Positions 32,834 to 46,012 are shown, counted from the first letter of the stretch. The stretch: 64,000 nucleotides of DNA from Lumbricus terrestris (GCA_949752735.1 OX457046.1:36473407-36537406), one strand, 5' to 3'. Notes: generated from the sequence alone by a model not told the origin. A program made the numbers and translations.

Positions 32834-33139
32834 TCACTGAACTTACATTTTTGACAGTTTTCACGGTTTAAGGAACAAGACTTAGTATCAAATTGGTTGA
32901 TCGAATTTAAACAATACAGAGCCTAAATCGAAGTTACATTTTTAGATTAATCGATAACAATTTTTCAATCCGTACCAGTCCATTTATATTATATCATGAT
33001 TATCACATCATGTTTCATGGCTTATTGTTTGTTCACTTATAGGCTTTCGACTTTGGTTGCAATGGATTCATTCGCTATCATAGGATTCCCGGGGACAGAT
33101 TTACACTACTATGATATCAACAAACCAATTAATTATTTA

Positions 33140-34240
33140 TTAATCAGCAGTTTAACGACATCTTATAGCTACAAAGGCTGTTGACGTCTTTAAAGATTTT
33201 AACGTATGTCCATTCACTTTTGTTCAACTGTTCAGCAGTTTTGTCCTTTTTCTCTCTGTTTTCGTTTCCTTTTTCCGAAGTTTGATGACATCTTATTATA
33301 CATTTGCACATTTCATGATGTTCACATAATACAACATCTAGGTTACTTAATTAGATTAACATCAAATATTTATCGCATGTTTACAAGCAATTTTGAACAT
33401 TCATTGACCAACAATGAAATTATGGGCAGATTAGATATTCAACATTAAAATATAAAATCAAAGTATTCATCCATCATTTAGAGACATGAACATTGAACAA
33501 TAATAGCAAGAGCAAAATTTTTTCAATGTCTGTTTTATCTATTACAGAATTATTTGAAGTTTGCCAGCATTGGATCACATAGAGTCGAAGTACAACGTTT
33601 TAAAGGTGTTTAACAGAAGCATTGATTTGCGCAAGGGATTTAATTTCTGTGTATGCTATACGGTGTATGTTTAAGAACCTGAACCAGCTATGAAGCATAG
33701 AATGGAATCCACTATGTCTATTTTTAATAATTGGAACTTCATTTTGGGTTACTCTCATAACTAATAATTATACCTGTACAGTTTTAACTGAGTTCAAAAA
33801 TGACCACACTTAATTGTAGGTCTACTCAGTGTATAAATTCAATACTTGTATCATCTGGAGATAGAAAATGCAAAATCAAACATGTTGGCCTAATCTTGTA
33901 CGCAGCGGATTCATTTGGAATGGGTAGCTTTACAAAAATGACAGTTGAATTTTTGATAGCGGAAGTACCTGTGATTTAACGAAATATGCCAATTTGGAAA
34001 TATATAACGCAGACATATCGTGCTTTAAAGGTGTTCAATTGGTCTTTTCTGAATCAGTTGCAAATCCCAGACAATCGTTTTTCACCATTTTCTTAATTAT
34101 TTAGAAGCCACTCGTATTGTGTATATGGTCTTAAACTATACTATATTGTATTGTATTATAATTATATCATAATTATAATTACGAGCAATTAAGCAATTTA
34201 TTAATCGTCAAAACTTTTGATAGTTTAATTCTCGGTTTGT
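33140..34240. repeat. Diverged ~1-kb repeat, copy 2
   Basis: GCAGTTTAACGACATCTTAT, AGGCTGTTGACG, then TTTTCTGAATCAGTTGCAAA and AATTATTTAGAAGCCACTCG parallel 28560-29470. A segment at 33818-33950 (GTAGGTCTACTCAGTGTATA) also matches 27944-28070. Confidence 0.45.
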
Positions 34241-34281
34241 TCGATTAATTTTCATATTTATTTTACGATGTACCTAATAAA

Positions 34282-34284
<3 letters not shown>

Positions 34285-34362
<78 letters not shown>

Positions 34363-34364
34363 CA

Positions 34365-34453
<89 letters not shown>
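34285..34453 (+). repeat. (ATT)n microsatellite
   Basis: About 170 bp of ATT units with one TCATCA interruption. The first conserved hairpin motif lies 20 bp further on (34473). Confidence 0.95.
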
Positions 34454-34454
<1 letters not shown>

Positions 34455-34472
34455 TATGTTTTTAATTTTTGC

Positions 34473-34497
34473 CCCGAAGTATTTAGGATCCCTCGGG
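34473..34497. repeat. Conserved 25-nt hairpin motif, copy 1
   Basis: Stem arms CCCGAAG and CCTCGGG around an 11-nt loop (TATTTAGGATC). It sits beside an (ATT)n tract, as do copies at 34579-34603 and 45469-45493. Confidence 0.6.
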
Positions 34498-34578
34498 AAC
34501 TTATCTCCTAACTACTGCTATAAAACCAGAATTGTTATTATTATTATTATTTATTTATTTTTTTTTATTTTTTTTTTA

Positions 34579-34603
34579 CCCGAGGTATTTATGATCCCTC
34601 AGG
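34579..34603. repeat. Conserved 25-nt hairpin motif, copy 2
   Basis: Arms CCCGAGG and CCTCAGG, loop TATTTATGATC. It is preceded by (ATT)n and poly-T. Confidence 0.6.
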
Positions 34604-35862
34604 TGCTCAAAAAATTATCCGGAGATGGTATTGGTGTTACTCTGGAACGGCCTCATCTTCGTCAAGAGTATGCGGGGTAAAAGTTCCCCTGAAGGCAACC
34701 GCATTGTAGCGCTGAATGGTAGAAGAGAGGCGCTGGAAGAGGTGGCAATTAATTAAGTCTCCTTAGGGTCTCCGGTGATTAGAGTTAATTGTTTCCCTAG
34801 CTCTCATTTTTCCACTGAAAACCCAGAGGCCGTACAATTTTCGTCCTCGTCCTCACAGTTTTGAACTACCAATTATAAGGACGAAAGAAATTTCATTTCT
34901 CGAGTACCCTACTTTACAGAAACCCATTGCCTCTTTTTCTGACTGATTGAATTGTTAGGTTTTTCTTAATCATTTTTTTTTATCTGTAACTGGCTGCAGT
35001 GTTTCAGCGAGATTCTCAATAAAAACGAATATCTATTAATCAGAAAATGGAAAATGTTGTTGGCGACTCAGCCGTCCAGCCGAAAATGTTCCGCCTCGGT
35101 GACCGTTCTTTCGGTCACTCCTTCGTTCCCTCAAACTGCTTGACCAAGTCCTTGCCTATATATATACATGTATATATATATATATATTATATATTATATA
35201 TGTGTACACATATATATTACTTGTGGTCAGGATTCAACATGCTCAAACAACATAATATATGCTTCGTCATGCTCAAACAACTGTATGTTTATTCCACTGT
35301 GATAGAGTTACGATACTCAATTAACCCAAAGCATCAATCAAACCATATAAAATGAAAATAAAAAGTTTGCAAATTAGATACTCAGTATCCAAGACACAAT
35401 GTTTGAATTTTACTGAAATTATATTCCTAAAAATGTTATATCATAGCACATATTTACCAAAATTAGAAGAGACCTTGTTTTTGCCCTATTGATATAAGCT
35501 ACAGGTGCTTCAGTGATTAAATGACAGGGAACTTTAAAAAACACAATTATTGCGTTTGTAGATCGCGTGGAATATTATAGCAATGTTTATTACAGTGTTA
35601 AAGGTGTCTGAGATCTGCACTAGTGCTACCCAGTATATCTATCGATATTTTTGGAACTGTCATGCCAGCTAAGGTTACCCTTGGGCAATGTCATAGATAA
35701 TAATTATTTGCAGCTTTTGGATGAATTGTCTTAGTATGATTATTAATTGAGTCCATCCTGATTTGATTCAGAACCTTCGCGCAGACACTTCTGTGGCGTG
35801 GGCTTTAACAGTCTAGAACACATTAACGTTACATCTGTTCTGTAATCAGTTCAATACTTGTT

Positions 35863-36084
35863 TGTATGCGCACTTGTCATAGCGCCCCTTCAAGCACCTA
35901 CTCAGAGGCGCTCCCGATTGCAGAGCGGACACGTACTGCATCGGAGTTTCACGCTGAAGCGCTGAGCAATTGCGAGTGAAGGACTTGCCAAAGGTCCCTT
36001 TACTCGGCGATTTAAGGTGGATTCGAACATCGACCTTCGAACTTACGGCTTCAAGCCAACAAGTACTACACCACCGCACCCCCA
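35863..36084 (-). repeat. tRNA-derived SINE (family A)
   Basis: Reverse-strand copy: TCATAGCGCCCCTTCAAG, CATCGGAGTTTCACGCTGAA, then the B-box complement GGTGGATTCGAACATC and the A-box complement ACTACACCACCGCACC. Confidence 0.72.
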
Positions 36085-36519
36085 CAATGTTAGGCGGCAA
36101 CAGACTGCTGACAAACAGAGCAATGAAATCGAGCAATGCTACAGATAGATCCTACGTGGATCACGGGATCTTAGAGGCTCCCAAAAGAAGCACACTTCTG
36201 AATGATCACATGAGACTTCGACGCCGGAGTAGGCCTATATTAATTTTATATGCATTGTGTCCGGATGAAAAGTAGAGCACAAAACAAAGTGTCATAATTA
36301 ACTCGGTCAAAACTTTTAGGATTTGTTTGAACTTTTAAATACAGCAACAGTGACCATATTTACACGAGATCCGGGAACCGATTAGAAATATTCGTGAGTT
36401 TGTCAAATTCATGAGCGTTTTTAATGCAGCATAAAAAATTGAGCTTTTCAACATGGGAAAACCTGAAAGGAAGTGAAATTCAGCCACAATGTAGACCTAT
36501 ATATGGTGCTCAAAATGTA

Positions 36520-36700
36520 TTCCTCGTTCACGGACACACGACCGTAGACGTAGTCGATTAGTAGCTGTCCCGGGAGACACTCGGCATATCCCGCAGCTGT
36601 GGCTATCCAGCAGTCCAAACCTTGATCCGGAGTAAATGTGCTGGAGGAGCGCGTTTTTCGTTCACGCGTATTCATGACATTGATAACCGTAGGGCTTAGT
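36520..36700 (-). other. Possible isolated minus-strand exon or gene relic
   Basis: The minus strand reads TPDQGLDCWIATAAGYAECL then PGQLLIDYVYGRVSVNEEYI with GC-rich, coding-like codons, unlike the AT-rich surroundings. There is no convincing splice acceptor, and no partner exon was found within the window. I do not recognise the protein. Confidence 0.2.
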
Positions 36701-36792
36701 TCAGGTCTGTTTGAACTTTGAAGATCGAGTGGCAGCTGTTTGACCACGTGATCAACTGGAAAGAGCACTTGCGCTGCTTGCGCTGTATCATA

Positions 36793-37006
36793 GTGGGGCG
36801 CGGTGGTGTAGTGGGTATGTTCGTTGCCTTGCAGCCGGAAGGTTGCAGGTTCGAATCCACCTCAAGCCGCCTCGTATGGACCTTGGGTAAGTCATTCACT
36901 TGAATTACTCAGCGTGAGACTCCGATTCAGTGTCTGCGCTGCTGTCGGGAGCGCATCTGAGTAGCAATCTTGAAGGAGCGCCCGCTATGACAGGGGCACA
37001 TGCAAA
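36793..37006 (+). repeat. tRNA-derived SINE (family A)
   Basis: Forward copy: GGGGCGCGGTGGTGTAGTGG, B-box GCAGGTTCGAATCCACC, then GACCTTGGGTAAGTC and the GGAGCGCATCTGAGTAG end. Confidence 0.75.
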
Positions 37007-37852
37007 AAACATTGTGTTGTAGCAAGATTTTGGGCGTCGACGGTCGCCCTCATGCTTTTCTCGGGTTTGGACCTGGCACTGCAATGGGCAATTAATGGAG
37101 ACGTCAGACGCAAAGAATCCGCCTGCAGTACGTGTTGCTGGTAATTGGTAAATGCAAATGGTGGTAGCGTTTTAAACAGATATGTGAGACATTAGCACCA
37201 TAATGCCAAATTGAAGCTTTTATATACCATCAAAGCTAGGCATGTTTAAGGTGTCGGAAATAAGACTGTCCAATTAACCGTCTAACGAATTTCTTTGCGT
37301 TATAATTTATCACCAACGATAAGACCTGTCAATGGCAAAACCAACGACCTCGTAATAATTTATGTTACGGGGAAAACTGAGAAATTTAGGCTACGTTTAG
37401 AAGCATCAATGAAAAATACCAATGCTCTATAATTTTCTGCTTCACACTGTCAAGCTCGATGCCAAGAAAACCGTGTTTTAATTGTAAAAAATCAGCGGGC
37501 GCCTATAGGTTTTGTGTCAGTAAACGAAATGTTTTACTTTATAATAATTATAATTTGATTGTGGGTGGTGTTTAAACACCGTAAAAACTGACTGGCTTCG
37601 GCCTTAAATGCCGAGAATAAACGAAATTGAGCTGAAGTCCATTGTGAAAAGAGAAATTTAATGAATTAGCCTACTAATGCAAACATATAAGGCCATGGAT
37701 GCATTGCACAGTCTGCTAACTCGAAGCGCAGGATAATACATTATGGGTAGGCTTGACCCGTCAACATTGTTTTGCGAAAATAAACTAATTTCCTATTATT
37801 TTAATCGGTTAATTGGTAAAATGTAAAATAAATGTAATCGCATATTTATATA

Positions 37853-38043
37853 GCGGCTGTGTTATGGCTTCGACCCTGAGGGTGAGATCCTTCACCACCG
37901 CTACTCCACGTTTATATTGCGACCGAGACACCCGCAGTAAAGATCCGAGAAATTAATCTCTGATAAACCGACCGACCGGGAATCGAACCCGGGCCGCCGG
38001 CGCGGCGAGCGGGCTGCTAACCCACTCGGCCACTGAGGATCCC
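37853..38043 (-). repeat. tRNA-derived SINE, family B (tRNA-Ser/Leu-like head)
   Basis: On the minus strand it begins GGGATCCTCAGTGGCCGAGT, a type-II tRNA-like A box, then has the B box CCGGGTTCGAATCCCGGTC, followed by an unrelated body. The head is close to a real tRNA, but the acceptor stem does not pair and no CCA or terminator follows. Confidence 0.65.
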
Positions 38044-40886
38044 TGAAGTAAGCCTGGTAGGCCTACTGGGGAAATCGTTCAACGACCATGTGCGGTATGT
38101 GACTTGGCTTTGTTATTAAACGAATACATATAGGCCTATAGCATAATTATTATTGATATGTCATTATTATGACGACGCTAAATATTATGCACTTTGGATT
38201 TTGGAACACATAAGCCAGAACAAAACCTATACCCATTATAAATGTTTATAATCGGCATTTAAGACCGACGCCAGTCAGTGTTTAGGGTGTTTAAACACCA
38301 CCCAAAAATTAACTAATATGAAATCAAACCTGTATTCTCGGTTTGTGTATAATTATTATAAGTCGTTGGAATTTATTCTCTGCATTCGCATCTATGCTTC
38401 CGCTTTGGCGAGATGACAGGTGAGGCAGAGAGACAGCGAGAGAAGGCAATTAGGTCGAGTGACGTTCTGATAAATTCTTGCTAAAGTTTTCTGATCCCTT
38501 CTATATTGCTTGAGCGACAGGTAATTTACAAAATGCTACTGTTTACTTCGTGTGAATTTGTTGTTTTGACACGTTAGACTGCTTCGCAAGTCTCGCGTGC
38601 CATAGCGGACTGACTCATTTTCGCTTTGCTGTCCAGGTTTAACCATTGGCGTACCAACATCCCTCAAATGAACTACTCGTCGTACTGGGCGAATGAAATG
38701 ACATGAATATTTCTGCATGCTTTCCAAGCCATCGCGAGCAGAAAGGTTCTTGAGCTTCCGATTTTTTAGTTTTCGCTTTGAGCTTGTTTCCATTTTTGAT
38801 AGACGTTTAATGGAGAATTAGATGGTTATATTTAAAAACTGAAGCGCCCAGATGAAATTGGATGCACTGAGTAAGAGTTGGGCAGCTTTAAATATAAGGT
38901 GAAAGAACATCTGGTTTACATCAATAGTGTTACCCAGTGTATCTAACATATGCCTCTTATTCATGCTATTATTAGTGTCAGCTTAAATCATTCAATCTCA
39001 TTAACAATGATCTTTTTAGTAAGACGTTTTAATTTCATTTTATGATGTTTGTCTCTCTTGATGTTCACCATGTAACCAGGCTGCGGTGTGTCAACCTGGA
39101 CGTTTTTCACGAATTAAACGAATATCTATATAGCTATTGTAAAAGTTAACGTCGGCTCGGTAGACTGGGACAGAAAATATGGCCGCCCCAGTATAAGAGC
39201 ATAGAGCGCTGTGACCTGTGTTTATGTTTCAGTGAGAGAGATTGCGCATTTGTAAATGTGTTCCTGTGATAGATAATTGCAGAACATTTTGTATGTGCTA
39301 TGTAACATCGTTTTGTCAATGCATGTTGACTTGTAAAGTGTCAACAGAACTTACAGTATGGAAAGCAGTTTTTAAAGTGAAATGAAGGTCTTTGCCATGT
39401 AACTTAGTTTATCATTAACTTTGAAACATGATACAATGCATTTTAACGTGCACACTTCTATATGTTGTCTTCCTCTTCCCTTGTAAAATGCAGCTAGTTA
39501 GAATTAACTAGCATTTAAGATCAACTATTTGCTCTGGAATTGGATTATTTTTCTGGATTCTAAACAAGGCTCGTCCTCTTAGTCTGTTGCATCATCGAAT
39601 TCAACATCTTTCACGATATGTTTGTTGATGCAAATTTGCAAAGATTTAATTGCTTAAAACTGATGCATAAATTTGCATAAATTTATGAGATTTGCATATA
39701 TTGAGGGTGTAACATTCCAGTGTGTCGACATCATGCTTTAAGCATTGAACTGCACATGTTTATTATTGCTGTGCACGATTTTTGGGAGTGCACAAAAGGT
39801 ACCATATAAATTTATTTACATTGCATTTGTCATGTTGATTACATTATCAGCTTAGCATGATGCAATGATGTTAAATGCCATGAAGAAGTATCATGTGTTC
39901 ACGATTTCATTGGAAAATCTAAAATAGCCTTGAGTTTACACACACACGTGCACACACACACACACACGGTTTTATACACCCACTTACATACATATTTATC
40001 TATCTGTATTTATATAAGGAATTTGTATTGCGCTCCTTCAAGATAGCTATTCAGAGGCGCTCCCGACCCAGGCATGTCTCAAGAGGAAAGACTTGAGTAA
40101 TTAAAACAAGAGTTGAGCTTGTATAATGTGTATGTACGTATTGTATGTAGGTATATTTACATATACCCGGTACATAGATTCGTGCATGTCTGAGCTTGTG
40201 TTTCTTTCGTGCCAATGTAAAAATGCACATAGTGTGAAACACCAGTGCAGCCATGCATGCTGCCTCTTAGCAAAGTTTGCATTCATTTGATATTCTGATC
40301 AGTGGAAAAAATTAAGCATAGGTTCAACGATAAATATTTGCAGTAAAAATAAGGAGAGCAACTTTTGTCAGACGATATTCAGATTGCTGCTTAAGCGCAA
40401 ATATTTGAGTTACGAGTTGGCCGAATAGTAAATGGAACTACTAGTTTTTTTTTATTGCATTGGGAGTTGTGTCAGAGGCTAGGCATTGGCACATTGGACT
40501 GTTGCAAAAATTTGTTTCAAGATTTTTGTTCCTTGCATGACCTAGCTAATCCAGCTGTTAGGAGTCCATTGACCGTACGCTTGTGTCTGACGGTCTCTTT
40601 TCTTCCTTCTTTTCTCAAAACCTGCATCTTCTCTAAGTAGGGTTTTGCACACTGGGAACACCACTGAATGCTTCACCATACTAGAGACACTTTATAAATA
40701 ATTTCAACAATACAATGCAGTATGCTGTCGGTGGGGGGAACGGGGCGACGAGGGAGAGGACTTGCCGTCCACTCTCGTATGCCGGGACCAAGAAAATGAA
40801 GTTGCTAACACAATCATAGCCATGGTTGCCTCTCTTCTGCTATCCATCTGAAGTTAATCATTGTATTCTTAATCAGGTACCCGCAC
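38044..40886. other. Nothing recognised beyond short repeats
   Basis: AT-rich sequence with a CA tract (39940-39968) and a SINE 3' scrap at 40023-40075. The 85-codon minus-strand frame at 38536-38793 has no recognisable domain. Confidence 0.5.
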
Positions 40887-41040
40887 CATCCATTTGAGTA
40901 CCAGTACTTGTGATCCATTTGAGTACCCATACTTGTGATCCATTTGAGTACCAGTACTTGTGATCCATTTGAGTACCAGTACTTGTGATCCATTTGAGTA
41001 CCAGTACTTGTGATCCATTTGAGTACCAGTACTTGTGATC
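40887..41040 (+). repeat. 25-bp minisatellite
   Basis: About six units of ATCCATTTGAGTACCAGTAC(TTGTG) with a single variant (ACCCATACTTG). They follow each other without spacers, so this is a minisatellite and not a CRISPR array. Confidence 0.9.
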
Positions 41041-41227
41041 TCAACAAAAACAACGATGAACGAAGACTGCTTTGGATCTATAGATAATGACTTAATGTAA
41101 ATTAGGACATAACCTCGTTTAGACCGACGCCAAGGTTAACAAGGGGACTTGACATTGTGAATGAATTTAATATCAAGGACAGTAGAAATAATTTTTGTGT
41201 ACCATCGCCACAACATGGCTGGCATTA

Positions 41228-41352
41228 TGATGATATGGATGATGATGATGATGATGATGATGACGATGACGATGACGACGACGACGACGATATGGATGAT
41301 GATGACGATATGGATGATGATGATGATATGGATGATGATGACGATTATGATG
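41228..41352 (+). repeat. (GAT/GAC)n microsatellite
   Basis: GATGATGAC tract with ATATGG interruptions; it would encode poly-Asp if read, but nothing around it suggests coding. Confidence 0.85.
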
Positions 41353-42084
41353 ATTGTGGATTCATGATGACGAATGATAAGCTCAGACCAATTCGAGTCA
41401 AGTGCGTTCCTCTTGTCAGTTACAAGTCTGATTCAATCTGTGATAGATGCTGCACGCATCTTGTTTCCAACTAGCCTGCATCTGATGTATGATGACTACC
41501 TATCCCTCTTACCTATCCCTCCTCCTCTATGGTTATCTTCTCAATGAACATTGGCAATCAGCCAGGCAGCTGAGTGCAGAAGCGTTTGTATGACCTGTCG
41601 TATATGGCATACAAATGATTCTCAGATGGCTGCCAGTTTTTACACGTGTGACTCATCCGTGCTGGCACAGTGGCACTCTGTCTGTCGTCTGTCATCCTAC
41701 ATCGGCCTCTCAATTTTGTTGTTGACAAATTAGTATTTAAGAAAGCAGACAATCATGAAAGCAGCCATGTTTTTTATTTTTCTTATTTAGTCGTGCGACG
41801 TGATTTGAAAAACATAAGAGCCACAAAACGTTGGCTGTTAATTAAAGCAAATGTGTTAGGACTTGGTTTTTGTTTACTTCGAAAGCATCTCAGTTTACGT
41901 GGGTGTGGGTGTAGGTCTGTATATATTCCTATTTATACATTTTATATTTACCGGTACTGTTGCCCAAAATATAGGCATGCATATATATTTTGTATGTATA
42001 TATTATATGTGTGCATATTAATTATATATGCATATATATATTGTATATAGGACCTATTATAGGTACTTATGTACATACATGTGT

Positions 42085-42138
42085 GTGCTGCATTTATATG
42101 TATATATAGCCTAAAAATATAGAACTATAGTTTATAGA

Positions 42139-42172
<34 letters not shown>

Positions 42173-42226
42173 TCTATAAACTATAGTTCTATATTTTTAG
42201 GCTATATATACATATAAATGCAGCAC
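42085..42226. repeat. Perfect 142-bp palindrome
   Basis: 71-bp arms meet at 42155/42156 with no loop: GTGCTGCATTTATATGTATA... on the left and ...TATACATATAAATGCAGCAC on the right, with (AT)n in the centre. No mismatch is found within these bounds. Confidence 0.85.
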
Positions 42227-42991
42227 AATATATATATATATATACTGAACTGTTAACTAAGCTGCTGTCTGGCTCATTGAGGACTGATGTCTAGTTTCTT
42301 ATGTCAACACCAAGAACCATGGCTTGACTGTGTTATCATGTACTGCTTTTTTGTGGATCATCGTAAGCTGTGGTCTCAATGATGACCCTTGAAAACCATG
42401 TGCTGAATAGAAGACCAGTCTTTAAGCTAGACCTGAGGCATGCATGGGTATGAAGAAGTGTTAGTAGGGATGTACTTCGTTTTCCATGTTCTTAGTTCCG
42501 GCATATAAGGGTAGGTGGCAGGACCCAGGCGTCTCACTCAAACTCTGCTACTGCTCGTACTCTGGTAGTGCTAGTCCAAAGTCTGTAGAAAGGAGGAGGG
42601 CAACACTAGCCGTCCTTGATATGAAACAGTAACCAGCATGACAGTCAGCGTTTCCACTCTAAAAAATGAAAAACCCTAGTTGGAGGGGCGGAAACCCAAG
42701 AAAACCAAAGTTCAGCTGTATTGGTAAATTGTGGAATTCTGATGACTGTCATCCGGCCCAAATCTTTAGAAAATGTCCACAATTTCCCGTCCGAAAATTC
42801 TGATGACCCTTTTTTAGTCATCGCTGATGACAGTGTTGTATGACGACAACACGAATAATAAGGATCCAGTTGACATGTAAGTGGCCGAATGCGGCACGAC
42901 ATGGAAGTGGCTGAACGAATGACCATTTTGGTTTTATATAGCAGTGTGAACAGCCGTTTTTAAGGTGTGTAAGGGTAAGCAACGAACGACC

Positions 42992-43080
42992 ATGGATGGA
43001 TCCGATTTGACCACGGTCTATGACAACAGGGGCCGTTACCCTGGACAGAAATTTGTTCGGCATATTACAGCACTGATGAA
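42992..43080 (+). repeat. Dispersed ~95-bp repeat, copy 3
   Basis: CATGGATGGATCCGATTTGA, TATGACAACAGGGGCCGTTA and CAGAAATTTGTTCGGCATAT match the copy at 4737-4830 closely. Confidence 0.6.
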
Positions 43081-45468
43081 CATATTTACGAACGACCATG
43101 TTGCTCTTATTTCTTATTTGCTCACTTTGAACAACCCTTTTTAAGGTGTGTAAAGTTAAACACCTTTAATAACGTGTTGGCGTCAGCTTGATATGAATTC
43201 TCTAAACTATGCGTTATTATGCTATCTGCCACTGGTTGGAATGTGTCAGTCTTAAGCCTGGATAAATGTGGATGGCGGCACTGGACATCCTTGATGACAC
43301 CTTGTCTTTAAACAGCAAATCTCATCTTCTCTCTTACAGTGTCCGCAACCCCTCTGCTGACCGTATAGCGCGCTGACCAGTACACTATCAAGAACACTAT
43401 TGTCGCCCAACTGACACATGAAAATGTGGATTGGTCAACAATTTAACGGAAAATGGTTAGATGAGGGGCACGATTTAAGCTAAAGGGCACGGTGTATAAA
43501 ATGGATAAAACGACACTTGGCGCTAACCTTCAAGTCTTACACACACACAGACACACACCACAAACGCACGCACACCTCGTTAGTTGATACGTATTTAATT
43601 AATCGCTTTGGGGATGGGCTAAAGATTTTGTTGTGCAGGACAAATGGCGCATTTTTGTCTCGTCTGTTTAGTTCATTTCTGCACCCAGACAGACACGCAT
43701 CGGTTCCCCCTCTTCAGGCTCAAGTGACTGCCGCACCACATAGACCGTCTTCCCCCACCTACGTAAACGACTATTAAACTCTGTTGTTACGCATCAAGAA
43801 GTGTTACACTGATTCTTAGAGACGTTTTTATGTGTACAGTGTAGCGTTTCACTGTATATGAGACATATGCACCGTGCGGTTTATGGCGGGAAACGGGGGT
43901 GAGGGTGGAGAGGGGCAGCAATGACTTGTAAGGATATCAAACTAAAGCAGAAGCATGTGCCTGTAGCAGTGAGTATAGTTTTTTATGTTCTGGATTGTGA
44001 TTGTTGGAGTCAGTATGGTTAACACACCTGTGGCAGTCAGACTCGCTATTGTTTCAGTGTTCGCTATTGTGTTCGCTACATAGCTATTTAGACAATTTAT
44101 AAATGACTCAGTCTTGACCATTGATACGTCAATTGAACCTTCTCTGAGTTCACTTTGGAATGCGCAACCTCCTCTTCGCTCTACAATTCTTTCTGGCAGC
44201 CTTTCTTTCATCATTTGCTCTTCTCAAAAACCTGCTTTTCAAGGGCATTGTGCACTGGGAGCACTACTGAACTGTTCATGCTTTACAGATGCTCAAATAC
44301 AGTACAGTAAATGTGGACAATGTAAGACTTGGACTAAAGTTGAAATGAAAACTGAATTTGACAAATATTAATCAGCGAAAACAGTGGTCATTTGTTCGTA
44401 ACCATCGCCGGCATGTGACACGTTGGGAACAGATCATGCTATTCTCCGTTCATTGAATATCCGCCTGTGTGTTGAGAATGTCTCGGTGGGACTTGCATTT
44501 TACCTCTTCGGTTGGTATTAGGTCTCAGCGCTGGCCTTGCGTACCAGCGCTGAGGGCCGAGGCCTTGCTTATATTATTATTCACGTGTGTTTGCTTTAGG
44601 ATTTCAGTTTAACCCTTTGCAATCCACTGGCGCGTCTTATTTGTTTGCATTATCCAGCTGTAAAGTGGTTTTGACGTGCACCAATGCAGCTTCTGAACGC
44701 CGTCTTTGTTATACGAGTCTGGCTTTCGCTTAGCCAGAAGTCTATGACTCTGTCTCTAGTGGCTCTTCTGCATTGGCTTGCGGCCTCACTCTAGCTGTGC
44801 GTGTGTGTGTGACTTACTCAGAACTTCTGGCCTGCTCCTACACACACATCTGGCCTCCTGTCTTAGATAGGCCTGCGTGCCGTCAAGATCTTAACCGTGG
44901 GCGAAATGAATGGGCTTGTAGGCCTTGGCAGGCTCTATTGTTGAGTTTGGGAATGGATATAGAGAGCGATCACTTAAGTCATCGAAATGTGCTGCTTCTT
45001 GCTACCTGGACTAATACTATTATGAAGAAGTAGTGTAGGGGCCGCGTGTAGGTTTGATGGGCCCGTGTCACAAGTGAAGGACATTGAAACAGCGTCTTCA
45101 GACTAGCGTCTGTCTGGCTTCTGTATGCGTTAGACGTTTGTTGATTTCTAATTTGAATTGGTACCTTGGACCTGAAAATCGGTGAGATTTTAAAGAGTTA
45201 AATAGATTTTTTAACTTGTAAAAAAGGTATGCTGTAATCTTGTAGTAGTATTACTCTGCTTGAGAGCCGTGTGCGTCTGTTCGTGTGTGTGTGTGTTATA
45301 TTATGTGGTACAAAGGACCCATATGTTTGGCTAGCTTTGAATTTAATATGAAGCGTGCTGGTTTGAGTCTTCAAGGCACCTATTCCTTCACTCACTAATA
45401 CATTACTCCAAGTCTGGATTTTATAGCCTTTTGGAAGTTATACGAATATTGGTCATTATGTTTTTTTG

Positions 45469-45493
45469 CCTGAGGTATATATGATCCCTCAGG
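45469..45493. repeat. Conserved 25-nt hairpin motif, copy 3
   Basis: Arms CCTGAGG and CCTCAGG, a perfect stem, loop TATATATGATC. An (ATT)n tract follows at 45547-45580. Confidence 0.6.
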
Positions 45494-45544
45494 CTTTAAA
45501 AACCATAATACAAGCTGTTTTGTTCTAGAGGTTCATCCTCATCA

Positions 45545-45580
<36 letters not shown>

Positions 45581-45897
45581 TTTTTTAATTTTATTATTTC
45601 ATCCGTTTATTATTGATTCAACAATTCAATTATTGCAAACAGTCAAACAGTGCCGAATGCAGCTGTGTGCGATTGGGCAGACTTATTTTTGCTTATTATT
45701 ATTATTATTATTATTATTATAATTCCTTCAATGTTATGATCATCATGATGATCATCAAATTTTGTTGCAAATGAAATGTTTCAGTATATTTGACTTTTGA
45801 GTTTTGTACTTAGTCCCTTACTTTATTGTGTTTGGCTGTTTGAAGTGATCAGTATTACCTTGATGCTTCTTTTTATCTGGGATGAATGGAATGACAA

Positions 45898-46012
45898 GGA
45901 CACAAACAGTGACAGACTGACATATACAGTAACAGGCAGACATACACAGTAACAGGCAGACATACACAGTGACAGGCAGACATACACAGTAACATGCAGG
46001 CAGACATACACA
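45898..46012 (+). repeat. ~22-bp minisatellite
   Basis: About five units of ACAGTAACAGGCAGACATAC with small changes. Confidence 0.8.

Noticed and set aside
34268..34465. Poly-Ile/poly-Tyr frame
   Set aside because: Translation of the ATT microsatellite.
37970..38043. Minus-strand tRNA gene (Ser/Leu type)
   Set aside because: The A and B boxes are good, but the acceptor stem does not pair and a SINE-like body follows; treated as a SINE head. A tRNA search tool would settle it.
40887..41040. Regular 25-bp repeats considered as a CRISPR array
   Set aside because: No spacers between units, and the context is eukaryotic; it is a minisatellite.
41157..41474. Asp-rich 105-codon frame
   Set aside because: The Asp run is a GAT/GAC microsatellite; flanking residues show no homology, splice or codon bias support.
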